A DNA stretch of 64,000 nucleotides from Deltaproteobacteria bacterium GWC2_55_46 (GTDB taxonomy: Bacteria > Desulfobacterota > GWC2-55-46), in NCBI GenBank assembly GCA_001595385.3, contig LVEI03000001.1:1393501-1457500 (forward strand), in the 5' to 3' direction. The position numbers and the translations under genes are program-made. The notes beneath the pieces were generated by a model that did not search any database, had not been told where the DNA came from, and saw nothing but the letters and a program-made list of their open reading frames with translations. Shown piece after piece: positions 1 through 7,560 of the stretch (the stretch's first letter is position 1; every line of letters starts with the position of its first letter).

Positions 1-18
1 ATATGGACACTCTTCCAT
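1..18 (-). CDS. 5' end of an unidentified gene leaving the window
   Basis: On the minus strand an ATG at 18-16 follows a GAGGAG Shine-Dalgarno about 9 nt upstream and reads MEECPY to the window edge. An in-frame ATG at 48-46 is an alternative start. It lies about 50 nt after the stop of the receiver-domain gene and could be co-transcribed with it. Too little is present to name a product. Confidence 0.4.
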
Positions 19-71
19 TTCTCTTTTTCTCCTCGTTTTTAAAGACATCTTACCCGCCGATTGTTAAGGGA

Positions 72-470
<399 letters not shown>

Positions 471-600
471 CTTTTCTCCATCTTGGTTTTTATCGGATTA
501 TAGCCGCCGGATGTTGAGGGAATATTGCGGTCATGTTAAGTTTTCATGGACATGGCATCAGAGGGAGAACCGAGCGGGAGGGGTACTCCGAGCTTCAAAT

Positions 601-636
601 AAAAAAAGGGGGCGCGTATTACGCGTCCCCTTTTTA
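601..636. terminator. Bidirectional intrinsic terminator
   Basis: An A-run, a GC-rich stem (GGGG(G)CGCG pairing with CGCGTCCCC, loop TATTA) and a T-run make a rho-independent terminator usable on either strand. It lies just downstream of the secreted-protein gene on the minus strand. Confidence 0.75.
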
Positions 637-657
637 CGTCTTATCATATCCGCTCCG

Positions 658-1116
658 CTATCCCCCCAGGTCGCCTATGAGCGCGATATCTATGTTGGCC
701 ATGTTCCTGGGGTTGCCGTCAGGATGGTACGCGACCTCGATCTTATCCCACTTCCGTATCTCTGCCGCTGATACGGTGGCGGAATATTTCGCGTTGCCCC
801 TGTCGTCGCTCTTGAAGGAGAAGTCCGCCCTGCCGACTCCGGCCATGTTCTTACCAGCCTCCTCGCTCACGAACCAGAGCGTATATACAGAATTCGGCCT
901 GAGGCCGCTGGCCTGGATATTGATCTCCTTCTGCCCGGCCCTGGCGTCCCTTATGAGCGCCTCCCCGCTTGCCTCCCGAAATGCTGGTTCGGCTTCAAGT
1001 GTGAGCTTTTCAGTCGCGGCGATGACCTTTTTCGTGGCCGCATTTGAGACCCCTATCAACAAAGAGAAGAAAAGGAGCGCTAAAAACGCGGCGATATGAC
1101 TCTTTTCCGTTCGCAT
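658..1116 (-). CDS. Secreted protein of unknown function
   Basis: The start is placed at the ATG at 1116 because an AAAGGAGG Shine-Dalgarno lies 6 nt upstream; a longer reading frame upstream lacks one. The 152-residue product has an N-terminal signal peptide (MRTEKSH, hydrophobic run, cleavage near SNA-A) and an all-beta-looking body with an LTLEAEP start and a motif of the form GLRPNSVYTLWFVSE. That motif resembles compact extracytoplasmic beta-sandwich domains seen in anti-sigma-factor C-terminal regions and related envelope proteins, but no membrane anchor or zinc motif is present. The gene follows a cytochrome c gene by 85 nt on the same strand and precedes a terminator, so the two probably form a bicistronic unit. 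I do not recognise a specific family. Confidence 0.75.
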   Translation of the reverse strand: MRTEKSHIAAFLALLFFSLLIGVSNAATKKVIAATEKLTLEAEPAFREASGEALIRDARAGQKEINIQASGLRPNSVYTLWFVSEEAGKNMAGVGRADFSFKSDDRGNAKYSATVSAAEIRKWDKIEVAYHPDGNPRNMANIDIALIGDLGG

Positions 1117-1201
1117 TGCACTGCCTCCTTTAAAAAAGTTGTTATATTTAAATATTATCGCCTGTGGAGGCCAAGTCAAGTAGCTCAAACCAGGTCCGCT
1201 C

Positions 1202-1534
1202 TTATTTGCCCTGAAGGCTTTTAAGATAATTTGCCATCTCCTTCGCCTCTTCAGCAGAGAGCTTCTGCGGGGGCATCCCGGCCGGGTATCTATCCGCGTA
1301 TCTTCTATCTCCTCCCTGCCTGCCCTTTGTTATCGTTTTGACGATATCATCTTCTGAGGCGGACCTTACGAACTGGCTATCGACAAGGGACGGAGCTATG
1401 CCGGTGCCCTTGCCGCCAGGCCCATGGCATGGCTGGCATCTCGATTTGAAGAGCGGTTCCGCTGGAGCGGCGTTCGCGACGCTCAACGGGCCAAGAATAA
1501 ACGCAAAGAGCATAAACGGGATGATCCTCCTCAT
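1202..1534 (-). CDS. Small periplasmic c-type cytochrome
   Basis: A 110-residue protein with a signal peptide (cleavage near ANA-A, residue 22) and one heme-binding CxxCH motif, C33-Q-P-C36-H37. The probable distal ligand is M87 in YPAGMPPQ. The length and layout match class I monoheme cytochromes that shuttle electrons in the periplasm; heme would be attached by a Ccm or Ccs system outside this window. The ATG has an AAAGGAGG SD. It is the first gene of a likely pair with the secreted protein downstream. The physiological redox partner cannot be read from the sequence. Confidence 0.9.
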   Translation of the reverse strand: MRRIIPFMLFAFILGPLSVANAAPAEPLFKSRCQPCHGPGGKGTGIAPSLVDSQFVRSASEDDIVKTITKGRQGGDRRYADRYPAGMPPQKLSAEEAKEMANYLKSLQGK

Positions 1535-1652
1535 AATGCCTCCTTTGTGTTTTAAATGAGAACCGGGATCCTTAATAGGAGGATAACCGAGGACTTGAAT
1601 ATTTCAAGCGGCTCTGCGAAAATCACAAAAAACTTTCGGAGGGAGAAAAGAT

Positions 1653-1964
1653 ATGTCTGTTCTGCTCGAATTCAGCATGACCCCTATAGGCAAGGGCGAG
1701 AGCGTAAGCAAGTACGTGGCAAGGTCGCTTGAGATAATCGACAGGAGCGGGCTCCCTTACAGGCTGAACCCGATGGGCACCGTGATCGAGGGTGACTGGG
1801 ACGATTGCCTGGCGGTGGTCAAAAAATGCTTCGACAGGATGAGGAAGGACTGCGAGCGCGTATCGACGTCAATAAAGATAGACTACAGAAAAGGGAAGAA
1901 GGGGAGGATCACCTCAAAGGTCGAGTCTGTGGAAAGAAGGGTCAAGAGGGCACTTAAGAAATAG
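1653..1964 (+). CDS. MTH1187/YkoF-like thiamine-binding protein
   Basis: The 103-residue product opens with MSVLLEFSMTPIGKGESVSKYVA and contains the GTVIEGDWDD segment, both typical of the MTH1187 (DUF77) family. Members are small ferredoxin-like-fold proteins, usually tetramers, that bind thiamine or related cations in the cytoplasm; transport or salvage roles have been suggested for the family but not shown here. The C-terminus is strongly basic (RKGKKGR and RRVKRALKK), which is somewhat unusual. A GGAGGG SD precedes the ATG. It is transcribed divergently from the cytochrome gene and followed by an inverted repeat. No TPP riboswitch is visible upstream. Confidence 0.85.
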   Translation: MSVLLEFSMTPIGKGESVSKYVARSLEIIDRSGLPYRLNPMGTVIEGDWDDCLAVVKKCFDRMRKDCERVSTSIKIDYRKGKKGRITSKVESVERRVKRALKK

Positions 1965-1995
1965 ATTCAAGAAATCTCTGATGAATTCTGTTTTC

Positions 1996-2083
1996 TGTCA
2001 TTCTGAAGGGAGTAAGCGACCGAAGAATCTTGTAACTCGTTAATTGTCTACGCACAAGATTCTTCGCTTCGCTCTGAATGACA
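1996..2083. repeat. Imperfect inverted repeat between MTH1187-type gene and rimO
   Basis: The left arm (1996-2033, beginning TGTCATTCTGA and ending GAAGAATCTTGT) pairs with the right arm (2053-2083, ACAAGATTCTTCG to CTGAATGACA). The arms carry a few mismatches and flank a 19-nt loop. Elements of this kind (AAGATTCTTCGCT...GAATGACA) are known as dispersed repeats in many bacterial genomes. Here it sits between convergent genes and could also act as a transcription stop. No transposase is near. Confidence 0.75.
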
Positions 2084-2098
2084 ATCACCGCGGATCAA

Positions 2099-3442
2099 TC
2101 AGAATTTCCCAGAAGTTCCCTGATCTGCTTCGGCGTATATGTCATAATCGCCCGCCCCTGTCACAGTTGCGGAGACTATATCGCCTGGCGAGGCCTTCTC
2201 TCCCTTCAAGTAGACCGCGCCGTCCACGTCGGGCGCCTGTGCCGAGGCCCTGCCCTTGAAGGCGTAACCTTCCTCACCAGGCCCTTCGACGAGGACCAGT
2301 AATTTTTTCCCAACGAGGGCGCTGTTCTTCTCAAGGGATATCTCCCTCTGGGCCGCCATGAGCGCCTCCATCCTGCCGGCCTTCACCTTCTTGGGGACCT
2401 GCCCTTTCATCGAGTACGCCGGGGTTCCCTCCTCCCTCGAATAGACGAACGCGCCGAGACGGTCGAACCGGGCGGCCTCTACGAAGCCCAATAGCTCCTC
2501 AAAATCCTTTTCAGTCTCCCCCGGGAAGCCGGTTATCATCGAGGTGCGTAGCACCGCGTCCGGGAGCCTCGACCTGATCTTTTCTATGAGGGCCTCCACG
2601 CCAGCCCTGTCGTAGAGCCTGTTCATCGCCTTTAGTACCGGAGGGCTTATGTGCTGAAGTGGCAGGTCTATGTAGCTTAGGACCTTCTCCTCGCCCTTCA
2701 TAATGGATATGAGCTCGTCGGTTATCCTGCCTGGATAAAGGTACAGGAGCCTTATCCACTCGATCCCCTTGACCGGGACAAGGCCCTTGAGAAGCGCTTC
2801 CAGCCCCTCTCCCCTGTCCTTGCCGAAGGATGTAGTGTCCTGAGCTATGAGGTTTATCTCTTTTATGCCCTGCGCTGAGAGCGCTTCAGCCTCCCTCACC
2901 ACCGACTCTACAGACCTGCTCCTGAACGAGCCCCTGATGGAAGGGATGGAGCAGTAACTGCAATGGTTTGAGCAGCCCTCGGCCACCTTCACATAGGCGT
3001 AATAGCCCGGGGTGGAGATTATCCTCGGTGTGGTATAGTCGTGTATGAATGTTGGCAGCCCCACGAGGACCCTTTCCCTGAAGCCCTCCTGGACCGCCTC
3101 GGCTATCCTGTGGTACTCGCCCGTGCCTATGAAGCAGTCGACCTCCGGGAGGCTTTCGGCAAGCTCTTCCTTGTAGCGCTGGCTCAAGCACCCGGTTACG
3201 ATAAGACGCCTGCACCTGCCTGTTTTCTTATGCTCGGCAAGGGCGAGTATCTCGTCTATCGACTCCTCCTTGGCGTCCCCGATGAAGCCGCAGGTATTGA
3301 CGATGAGGACGTCCGCATCCCCTTCCGCCGATGTAAGCTCCATCCCGGAGCCCTTCAATATGCCTAACATCACCTCGGAATCTACAAGGTTCTTGGGGCA
3401 GCCGAGGCTTATTAAACATACTTTTTCCGCTGTCTTCCGCAT
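2099..3442 (-). CDS. rimO: Ribosomal protein S12 (uS12) methylthiotransferase
   Basis: RimO is a radical-SAM enzyme that adds a methylthio group to the conserved aspartate of ribosomal protein S12. The 447-residue product has the UPF0004 domain with C15 (GCPKNLVDSEVM), C51 and C85 for the auxiliary 4Fe-4S cluster. The radical-SAM triad C157/C161/C164 is in CSNHCSYC, and a C-terminal TRAM domain follows (about residues 375-440). The N-terminal SLGCPKN sequence favours RimO over the tRNA enzyme MiaB. It is full length. It appears to be monocistronic, with a small Cys-rich gene upstream on the same strand. Confidence 0.95.
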   Translation of the reverse strand: MRKTAEKVCLISLGCPKNLVDSEVMLGILKGSGMELTSAEGDADVLIVNTCGFIGDAKEESIDEILALAEHKKTGRCRRLIVTGCLSQRYKEELAESLPEVDCFIGTGEYHRIAEAVQEGFRERVLVGLPTFIHDYTTPRIISTPGYYAYVKVAEGCSNHCSYCSIPSIRGSFRSRSVESVVREAEALSAQGIKEINLIAQDTTSFGKDRGEGLEALLKGLVPVKGIEWIRLLYLYPGRITDELISIMKGEEKVLSYIDLPLQHISPPVLKAMNRLYDRAGVEALIEKIRSRLPDAVLRTSMITGFPGETEKDFEELLGFVEAARFDRLGAFVYSREEGTPAYSMKGQVPKKVKAGRMEALMAAQREISLEKNSALVGKKLLVLVEGPGEEGYAFKGRASAQAPDVDGAVYLKGEKASPGDIVSATVTGAGDYDIYAEADQGTSGKF

Positions 3443-3561
3443 AAGGGTCTTATTTTAACTTGAACGGCGCTGTCAGGCAAGACGAAAGCAGACCATAGGC
3501 GCAGGACCCAAAGGTCCCGCCATAGCGATGGTGAACGAGGGGAACGGGCCTGCGGGTATTA

Positions 3562-3741
3562 TTAGACCGCGGCCCTCAAAAGCTCTTTATAGCCGTCCCT
3601 CAAGGTGTGCGCAAGGAGCACCGGGCAGTGGTAATGGCCCTCTGAGTGGCAGTAGGCCTCGTAGTCAAAGAGGCTTGGGACCATGCTGCTGACCGATGCC
3701 TTGCAAACGCTCTCTGTAAGGTAGACGCAGCCGCATTCCAT
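3562..3741 (-). CDS. 59-residue Cys/His-rich small protein
   Basis: Reading the minus strand from the ATG at 3741, after an AAGGAGGAG Shine-Dalgarno, gives a 59-residue protein starting MECGCVYLTES and ending in LLRAAV. It holds five cysteines (C3, C5, C13, C31, C39) and four histidines (H32, H36, H38, H46), clustered as CxC and as CHSEGHYHC. This spacing suggests a metal or Fe-S site. The strong SD, the leader hairpin and the clean stop support a real gene. I do not recognise the family. It lies between rimO and htpX on the same strand, separated from htpX by a terminator, so it should have its own promoter. Confidence 0.65.
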   Translation of the reverse strand: MECGCVYLTESVCKASVSSMVPSLFDYEAYCHSEGHYHCPVLLAHTLRDGYKELLRAAV

Positions 3742-3762
3742 CTTTTTCTCCTCCTTATAGAA

Positions 3763-3786
3763 GCTCCCGCCTTGAAAGACGGAAGC
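3763..3786 (-). promoter_or_regulatory. Leader hairpin of the small Cys/His protein gene
   Basis: A 10-bp stem (with G-U pairs) and UUCA loop ends about 22 nt before the start codon of the small Cys/His-rich gene, just upstream of its Shine-Dalgarno. It could stabilise the mRNA or be a small regulatory structure; this is inference from pairing only. Confidence 0.35.
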
Positions 3787-3870
3787 CTTATAGTATCCAC
3801 TTCGGAGGCCGATTCACCGAACTTGAGTGGATTTTTCCGGGAGACAAGCGGATGGCTGGGCTATAGAAAA

Positions 3871-3906
3871 AAAAGCGGGTTACGGCCTTCACCGTAACCC
3901 GCTTTT
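3871..3906. terminator. Bidirectional intrinsic terminator after htpX
   Basis: A perfect inverted repeat, AAAAGCGGGTTACGG, loop CCTTCA, CCGTAACCCGCTTTT, flanked by A and T runs. It ends htpX transcription on the minus strand 43 nt after the stop codon. Confidence 0.85.
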
Positions 3907-3948
3907 CGACATTAGAGATTTGGCAGTTGCTTCAAAACTCCGGCTTTT

Positions 3949-4806
3949 TCAGTAGCCTATTCCGGGGCGCATCGACTCCAGCCTCGCTATCCTTTCCTCT
4001 ATCGGGGGGTGCGTGCTGAAGAGCTTGAAGAACGACCCGCCCGTGAGGGGGCTCACTATGAACATATGAGAGGTAGCCGGGTTTGCCTCCATGGGTATCC
4101 TCTGGGAGGCCATGTGGAGCTTTCTCAGAGCGTTCGCGAGGTAGTGCGGGTTCCCGGCGATAGTCGCCCCTCCCTGGTCGGCCTTGTACTCCCTTGATCT
4201 CGATATCGCCATCTGCACGAGCATCGCGGCTATCGGGCCGACTATCATCATTACTATGGCGGCTATGGGGCTGCTACCGCCCTCACGATCATCTGACCTT
4301 CCGCCGCCAAAGATCATCGCCCACTGGGCCATCTGGGCGAGGTAGCTTATGGCGCCGGCAAAGGTGGCGGCTATAGTGCCGACCAGTATGTCCCTGTGCT
4401 TTATATGGGCGAGCTCATGAGCCAGGACCCCTTCAAGCTCCTCCCTCGTGAGCATCTTCATGATGCCGGTCGTCACGGCCACGACCCCGTGAGCGGGGTT
4501 TCTGCCGGTCGCGAAGGCATTGGGCTGGGCCTGGTCCATTACATAGACCTTTGGCATGGGTAGCCCTGCCGCGGATGAGAGCCTTGCTACGCTGGAGTAA
4601 AGCTCAGGGGCCTCCGCCTCGGTCACAGGCTTCGCGCCGTACATCTTGAGTATTATCTTGTCGCTCCACCAGTAGCTGAAAAAGTTCAAGGCGAAAGCGA
4701 TGACCAAGGCGAATGTCATGCCGCTCTTTCCGCCTATAGTCGCGCCGACAGCCACAAGCATGAGCGTGAGCGCCAGCATCAGAACCCCGGTCTTAAGCCC
4801 GTTCAT
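3949..4806 (-). CDS. htpX: M48 zinc metalloprotease HtpX
   Basis: HtpX is an inner-membrane protease that cleaves damaged or misfolded membrane proteins on the cytoplasmic side. The 285-residue product has two N-terminal membrane spans (residues 5-45), the zinc motif H130-E131-L-A-H134, further hydrophobic segments (about 142-165 and 180-202) and the third ligand E206 in SREYKAD. Length and layout match bacterial HtpX. An AGGAGGAG SD lies 10 nt before the ATG. Its 5' leader contains a yybP-ykoY-type manganese riboswitch with a terminator switch, so expression should rise with Mn2+. That is a notable control for a protease and is described separately. Confidence 0.95.
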   Translation of the reverse strand: MNGLKTGVLMLALTLMLVAVGATIGGKSGMTFALVIAFALNFFSYWWSDKIILKMYGAKPVTEAEAPELYSSVARLSSAAGLPMPKVYVMDQAQPNAFATGRNPAHGVVAVTTGIMKMLTREELEGVLAHELAHIKHRDILVGTIAATFAGAISYLAQMAQWAMIFGGGRSDDREGGSSPIAAIVMMIVGPIAAMLVQMAISRSREYKADQGGATIAGNPHYLANALRKLHMASQRIPMEANPATSHMFIVSPLTGGSFFKLFSTHPPIEERIARLESMRPGIGY

Positions 4807-4860
4807 CTTTTTGTCTCCTCCTGTTTATTCCTTCTTGTGGTCTTAACGCGGCCCGAAATA

Positions 4861-4941
4861 TAAAAAAGACCTTCTACCGCGCTATGAAAAAACAATTCGA
4901 AGGCGCCACCACGGGCCGCCCCCTTTTACGCGGTAAAGGTC
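4861..4941 (-). terminator. Riboswitch expression platform: conditional terminator before htpX
   Basis: In the RNA the 3' strand of the aptamer's P1 helix (GACCUUUACCGCG, positions 4941-4929) can instead pair with CGCGGUAGAAGGUC (4881-4868). The latter is followed at once by a U-run (4867-4861). This makes an intrinsic terminator mutually exclusive with the Mn-bound aptamer, so Mn2+ binding would allow read-through into htpX. A further possible pairing, GCGGCCCG with CGGGCCGC (4919-4912 with 4855-4848), spans the same region. Confidence 0.7.
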
Positions 4942-5026
4942 TCGCTGTTAGCTGAAACGCTAACCAATGGCGCCGGGCCCTTTAAGGCCGTGCTGACGGC
5001 GGTCACTGCAGGCTACTCCCCTTTAC
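4932..5026 (-). ncRNA. Manganese-sensing yybP-ykoY riboswitch aptamer
   Basis: The leader RNA begins GUAAAGGGGAGUAGC (5026-5012), has an internal GUCAGCACGG (4997-4988) and closes with AGCGAGACCUUUACC (4946-4932). These are the hallmark conserved segments of the yybP-ykoY family, which binds Mn2+ (with Mg2+) between two loops. P1 is GUAAAGG with CCUUUAC, and an internal hairpin GUUAGC-GCUAAC is perfect. The aptamer starts within a few nucleotides of the predicted transcription start. The only gene downstream is htpX; family members are better known in front of Mn exporters and TerC-type proteins. Confidence 0.85.
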
Positions 5027-5034
5027 AGAATATA

Positions 5035-5063
5035 ACAATAACAGATGAGTATACAGCTGTCAA
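5035..5063 (-). promoter_or_regulatory. Sigma70 promoter for riboswitch-htpX
   Basis: On the minus strand TTGACA (5063-5058) and TATTGT (5040-5035) are separated by exactly 17 nt, placing the transcription start near 5028, at the first base of the aptamer. Confidence 0.75.
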
Positions 5064-5101
5064 GGGAATCCGGTTGCCAGGTCCCCATGACAGAGCACTC
5101 A

Positions 5102-5488
5102 TTATTTTGCGGCGCCTGCCTCCTTGTACCTCTGGGCCGTATCTACGGACTCGAAATAAAGGGCGGAGCCGTTCACCCCTTCCACGATAACGGCCTTTGC
5201 CTTATCTATCTCTTTGCCGGAGACCGGGTCTTTTGAATAACGGGCGCTGCGGTCTGTCTTAAGGGTAGAAACGCATCCGGCGCAGCAGCCGTAATATGTC
5301 TTGCCCTCGAACTCTACCGGTATCTGGGGCTTCGCCATTACCGTATTATTGACCATGCAGACCTCGCTGGATTTTACCTGCTTTATCTGGGCCTTCATGG
5401 TATCGGCAATGCCATTTGCATGGAGGGCAAAGACGCCAAGCATGACAATAAGGCCTATCATGATATTCCTGGTTAAACGGTTGAACAT
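5102..5488 (-). CDS. Secreted TRASH/YHS-like metal-binding protein
   Basis: The 128-residue protein has a signal peptide or N-terminal anchor (residues 8-28). The body carries C44 and a CC-x2-C cluster (C68, C69, C72) in TYYGCCAGC, followed by YSKDPVSGKEID. The pattern resembles TRASH and YHS domains, which bind soft or transition metals in metallochaperones and sensors. It would act outside the cytoplasm. It has a GGAGG SD and its own strong promoter. It lies directly upstream of the Mn-riboswitch-controlled htpX, so a link to metal stress is possible but unproven. The metal specificity cannot be read from the sequence. Confidence 0.75.
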   Translation of the reverse strand: MFNRLTRNIMIGLIVMLGVFALHANGIADTMKAQIKQVKSSEVCMVNNTVMAKPQIPVEFEGKTYYGCCAGCVSTLKTDRSARYSKDPVSGKEIDKAKAVIVEGVNGSALYFESVDTAQRYKEAGAAK

Positions 5489-5527
5489 AACGACCTCCAG
5501 CTTTTTTTAGAGCCTGTCCAAGGTTTA

Positions 5528-5556
5528 ATATTATTCTACTTAACGTAGTGTGTCAA
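5528..5556 (-). promoter_or_regulatory. Sigma70 promoter with operator-like inverted repeat
   Basis: TTGACA (5556-5551) and TAATAT (5533-5528) lie 17 nt apart upstream of the TRASH-like gene. The spacer holds an inverted repeat CTAC-N5-GTAG (5536-5548), well placed for a repressor. The regulator is not identified. Confidence 0.65.
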
Positions 5557-5589
5557 CGCTAATATTAGAATTGTTTATTTATCATGGTG

Positions 5590-6105
5590 TTACGCTTCTT
5601 TTTCAAACAGCTCACGCCGTAACGAATCCGTGAAGGCTGCGGCCTCCTCCATGCCTTCGCTATTGAGGCCCCTTGCAACCTCTTCGATCGAGCGGCCTGA
5701 AGGGGTCAGGACATACGGATCGAGCTCAAGAAGGGGGATGGCAATAAATGGGCGGGCCTCGATATCGGGGTCAGGGAGCACGAAACCGTCCCGGGCCACC
5801 TTGACGTCATCGTATGCTATAAGGTCGAGGTCTATGGCCCTTGGCGCGTACTTATCCCCGGTCCTTACGCGGCCCAGAGAGCCTTCGAGCCTTTTGAGGG
5901 CGGCCTTTAGCTCGGCGGGAGGCCTCCCGGTGGCCAGACCCGCAACACAGTTCAAAAACCTCGGCTGCCCGGGCCTCCCAACGGCCTCTGTCCAGTAGAC
6001 GGTAGAAACGGAATCCAGCCCCTCAGCCGCAAGGAGCCTTAAAGCCTCGAGGATATTCCTTTCAGGGCTGATATTCGAGCCTATGCTTATGTAGGCCCGC
6101 GCCAC
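5590..6105 (-). CDS. folK: HPPK: 2-amino-4-hydroxy-6-hydroxymethyl-dihydropteridine diphosphokinase
   Basis: FolK transfers pyrophosphate from ATP to 6-hydroxymethyl-dihydropterin, the step before dihydropteroate synthase in folate synthesis. The 171-residue product starts MARAYISIGSN, has the pterin-binding YWTEAVG...FLNCVAGL region and the catalytic PRAIDLDLIAYDD motif with Mg ligands D92 and D94. The start is a GTG that shares one base with the TAG stop of folB, implying translational coupling. It is the last gene of the pterin operon phhB-SDR-folB-folK. Confidence 0.93.
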   Translation of the reverse strand: MARAYISIGSNISPERNILEALRLLAAEGLDSVSTVYWTEAVGRPGQPRFLNCVAGLATGRPPAELKAALKRLEGSLGRVRTGDKYAPRAIDLDLIAYDDVKVARDGFVLPDPDIEARPFIAIPLLELDPYVLTPSGRSIEEVARGLNSEGMEEAAAFTDSLRRELFEKEA

Positions 6106-6467
6106 TAACGCCCCCTCGTTATCTCAACACCGACGGTCTTCGCGAACCTCAGGGCCGAGGGCTTGTCTATCCTTACCCTTACACTTTCCACCCCCGAGTG
6201 CTCGAGACATATCCTTGCCACACCTTCGGCAAGGGCCTCGATGAGGAAGAACCCGGAAGGCTCGACAAAGCCAAGGACCTTCTTCTTTATATCCTTGTAG
6301 TTGACGGCGTCCTCGATCCTGTCGGTGGCACCGGGCCGCCTGAGATCGCAGTAAAGGTCGATATCGATGATAATGTCCTGTCGTTCTCTCCGCTCGTCAT
6401 GGTTTATGCCTATTATGCAGCGCGCTGCAAGCCCCTCAATCAGGATGCGGTCCACGGCCATATTCAA
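6105..6467 (-). CDS. folB: Dihydroneopterin aldolase
   Basis: FolB cleaves 7,8-dihydroneopterin to 6-hydroxymethyl-dihydropterin and glycolaldehyde. The 120-residue product has the family features IGINHDERRERQDIIIDIDL, the AVNYKDIKKKV segment, FFLIEALAEGVA with the substrate-binding glutamate, and VRVRIDKPSAL. The start could be at 6467 or two codons later at 6461; either overlaps the 3' end of the SDR gene by about 26-32 nt. Such overlap supports co-translation within the pterin operon. Confidence 0.93.
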   Translation of the reverse strand: MNMAVDRILIEGLAARCIIGINHDERRERQDIIIDIDLYCDLRRPGATDRIEDAVNYKDIKKKVLGFVEPSGFFLIEALAEGVARICLEHSGVESVRVRIDKPSALRFAKTVGVEITRGR

Positions 6468-7188
6468 TCAGATGCCTCCCTCCGTCAACGTTTATGACCT
6501 CTCCGGCCAGAAATTCCGATTTTAATACGTATATTACAGCTTCCGCTATATCACGCGGGCCGCCGTGCCTCTTAAGTGGCACGGTCCCGACCAACCTTTC
6601 CAGATAGGCCATCTCAACGCCCGGCGGCGGGAGTATGAGCCCTGGCGCAACGCCGTTTATGACGACTTGAGGGGCGTACTCCACAGCCGCCATCTTTGTA
6701 AGCTCACTCAGCAGGTGCTTGCTCATCATATACTCGGCGTGCTTCCAGTCGTAGCCGGATGTCCTCGAGTCTATGAGGTTTACGACCTTGCCCCTTTTCA
6801 TGATGCGAGCGAAGTCCCTCATCAGCGTAAAGGGCGCCCAGGCGTTTACCCGTATATTGGCGAAAAGCCCGTCGAGCGTCATCTCCCCAACGGTAGACTC
6901 GGGGAATATGGAGGCGTTGTTCACGAGTATATCTATGCCGCCAGCCGCGATAACGGCCTTATCGAGGAGCCCCTCATACTCGTTTTTGTCGAAGTCGGCC
7001 CGTATAAGCCAGGCCGCGACACCCTTTGCGGAGACCTCGGTCTGTAGCTCTTTAGCCTCCTGCTCAGAGGCGGAGTAATGTATGCAAACGTTCGCCCCCT
7101 CTTCCGCGAGCCTGAGGGCTATTTCTCTTCCTATCCTCTTGGCCGCGCCGGTTACCAGCGCGTTCCTGCCTTTTATCTCCCAGGACAT
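6436..7188 (-). CDS. Pteridine-reductase/FolM-like SDR oxidoreductase
   Basis: A 250-residue short-chain dehydrogenase. Residues 13-20 read TGAAKRIG, the NADPH-binding form with an arginine typical of pteridine reductases (PTR1) and FolM. NNAS at 90-93 and the catalytic Y153-xxx-K157 are present, and the C-terminal VDGG is normal for the fold. Lying between phhB and folB, it most likely reduces a dihydropterin (dihydromonapterin, dihydrobiopterin or dihydrofolate) to the tetrahydro form. Activity on another ketone cannot be excluded. No folA-type dihydrofolate reductase is in the window. Confidence 0.8.
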   Translation of the reverse strand: MSWEIKGRNALVTGAAKRIGREIALRLAEEGANVCIHYSASEQEAKELQTEVSAKGVAAWLIRADFDKNEYEGLLDKAVIAAGGIDILVNNASIFPESTVGEMTLDGLFANIRVNAWAPFTLMRDFARIMKRGKVVNLIDSRTSGYDWKHAEYMMSKHLLSELTKMAAVEYAPQVVINGVAPGLILPPPGVEMAYLERLVGTVPLKRHGGPRDIAEAVIYVLKSEFLAGEVINVDGGRHLIEYGRGPHPD

Positions 7189-7206
7189 CTGTCAAGCTCC
7201 AGCCTG

Positions 7207-7533
7207 TTATTTGCTCGCCTCGATCGCGTCTATCTTCGCGGCCATTATGAAGTCGTTCCGGGTGAGGCCCCCGGCCTTGTGCGTGGTAAGCCTCAGGTCT
7301 ACCTTATTGTATGAGATGCAGATATCGGGGTGATGGTCCTGGGCTTCAGCCACAACGGCGACCTCGTTCACGAACCCTATCGCCTCACGGAACCCCTTGA
7401 AGCTCAACTCCCTTGATATCGAAGAGTCCCTTAACGCCCATTGAGGCACCTCCCTTGAAAGCTCGCCTGATTCGGACCCAGTCAGAGGCCTCTGCCCCAA
7501 CTCTATCTTGCGGCAGTTCTCATCTGTTATCAC
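7207..7533 (-). CDS. phhB: Pterin-4a-carbinolamine dehydratase
   Basis: The 108-residue product has the full signature of the PCD/DCoH family: HHPD at 67-70, ISYNKVDLRLTTH with H85, and GGLTRNDFIMAAKID with D94. The enzyme dehydrates 4a-hydroxytetrahydropterins formed by aromatic amino acid hydroxylases; in bacteria it is also tied to pterin recycling and, in some cases, molybdopterin metabolism. No phenylalanine hydroxylase is present in the window. It is the first gene of the pterin operon and shares strand with the FAD oxidoreductase just upstream (27-nt gap). Confidence 0.92.
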   Translation of the reverse strand: MITDENCRKIELGQRPLTGSESGELSREVPQWALRDSSISRELSFKGFREAIGFVNEVAVVAEAQDHHPDICISYNKVDLRLTTHKAGGLTRNDFIMAAKIDAIEASK

Positions 7534-7560
7534 GGCGTCCTCCTTTCTTTCAGGAGACCC

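Noticed and set aside
7207-7533. phhB as part of a phenylalanine hydroxylase operon
   Set aside because: No aromatic amino acid hydroxylase or regulator is present; the neighbours are folate/pterin genes.
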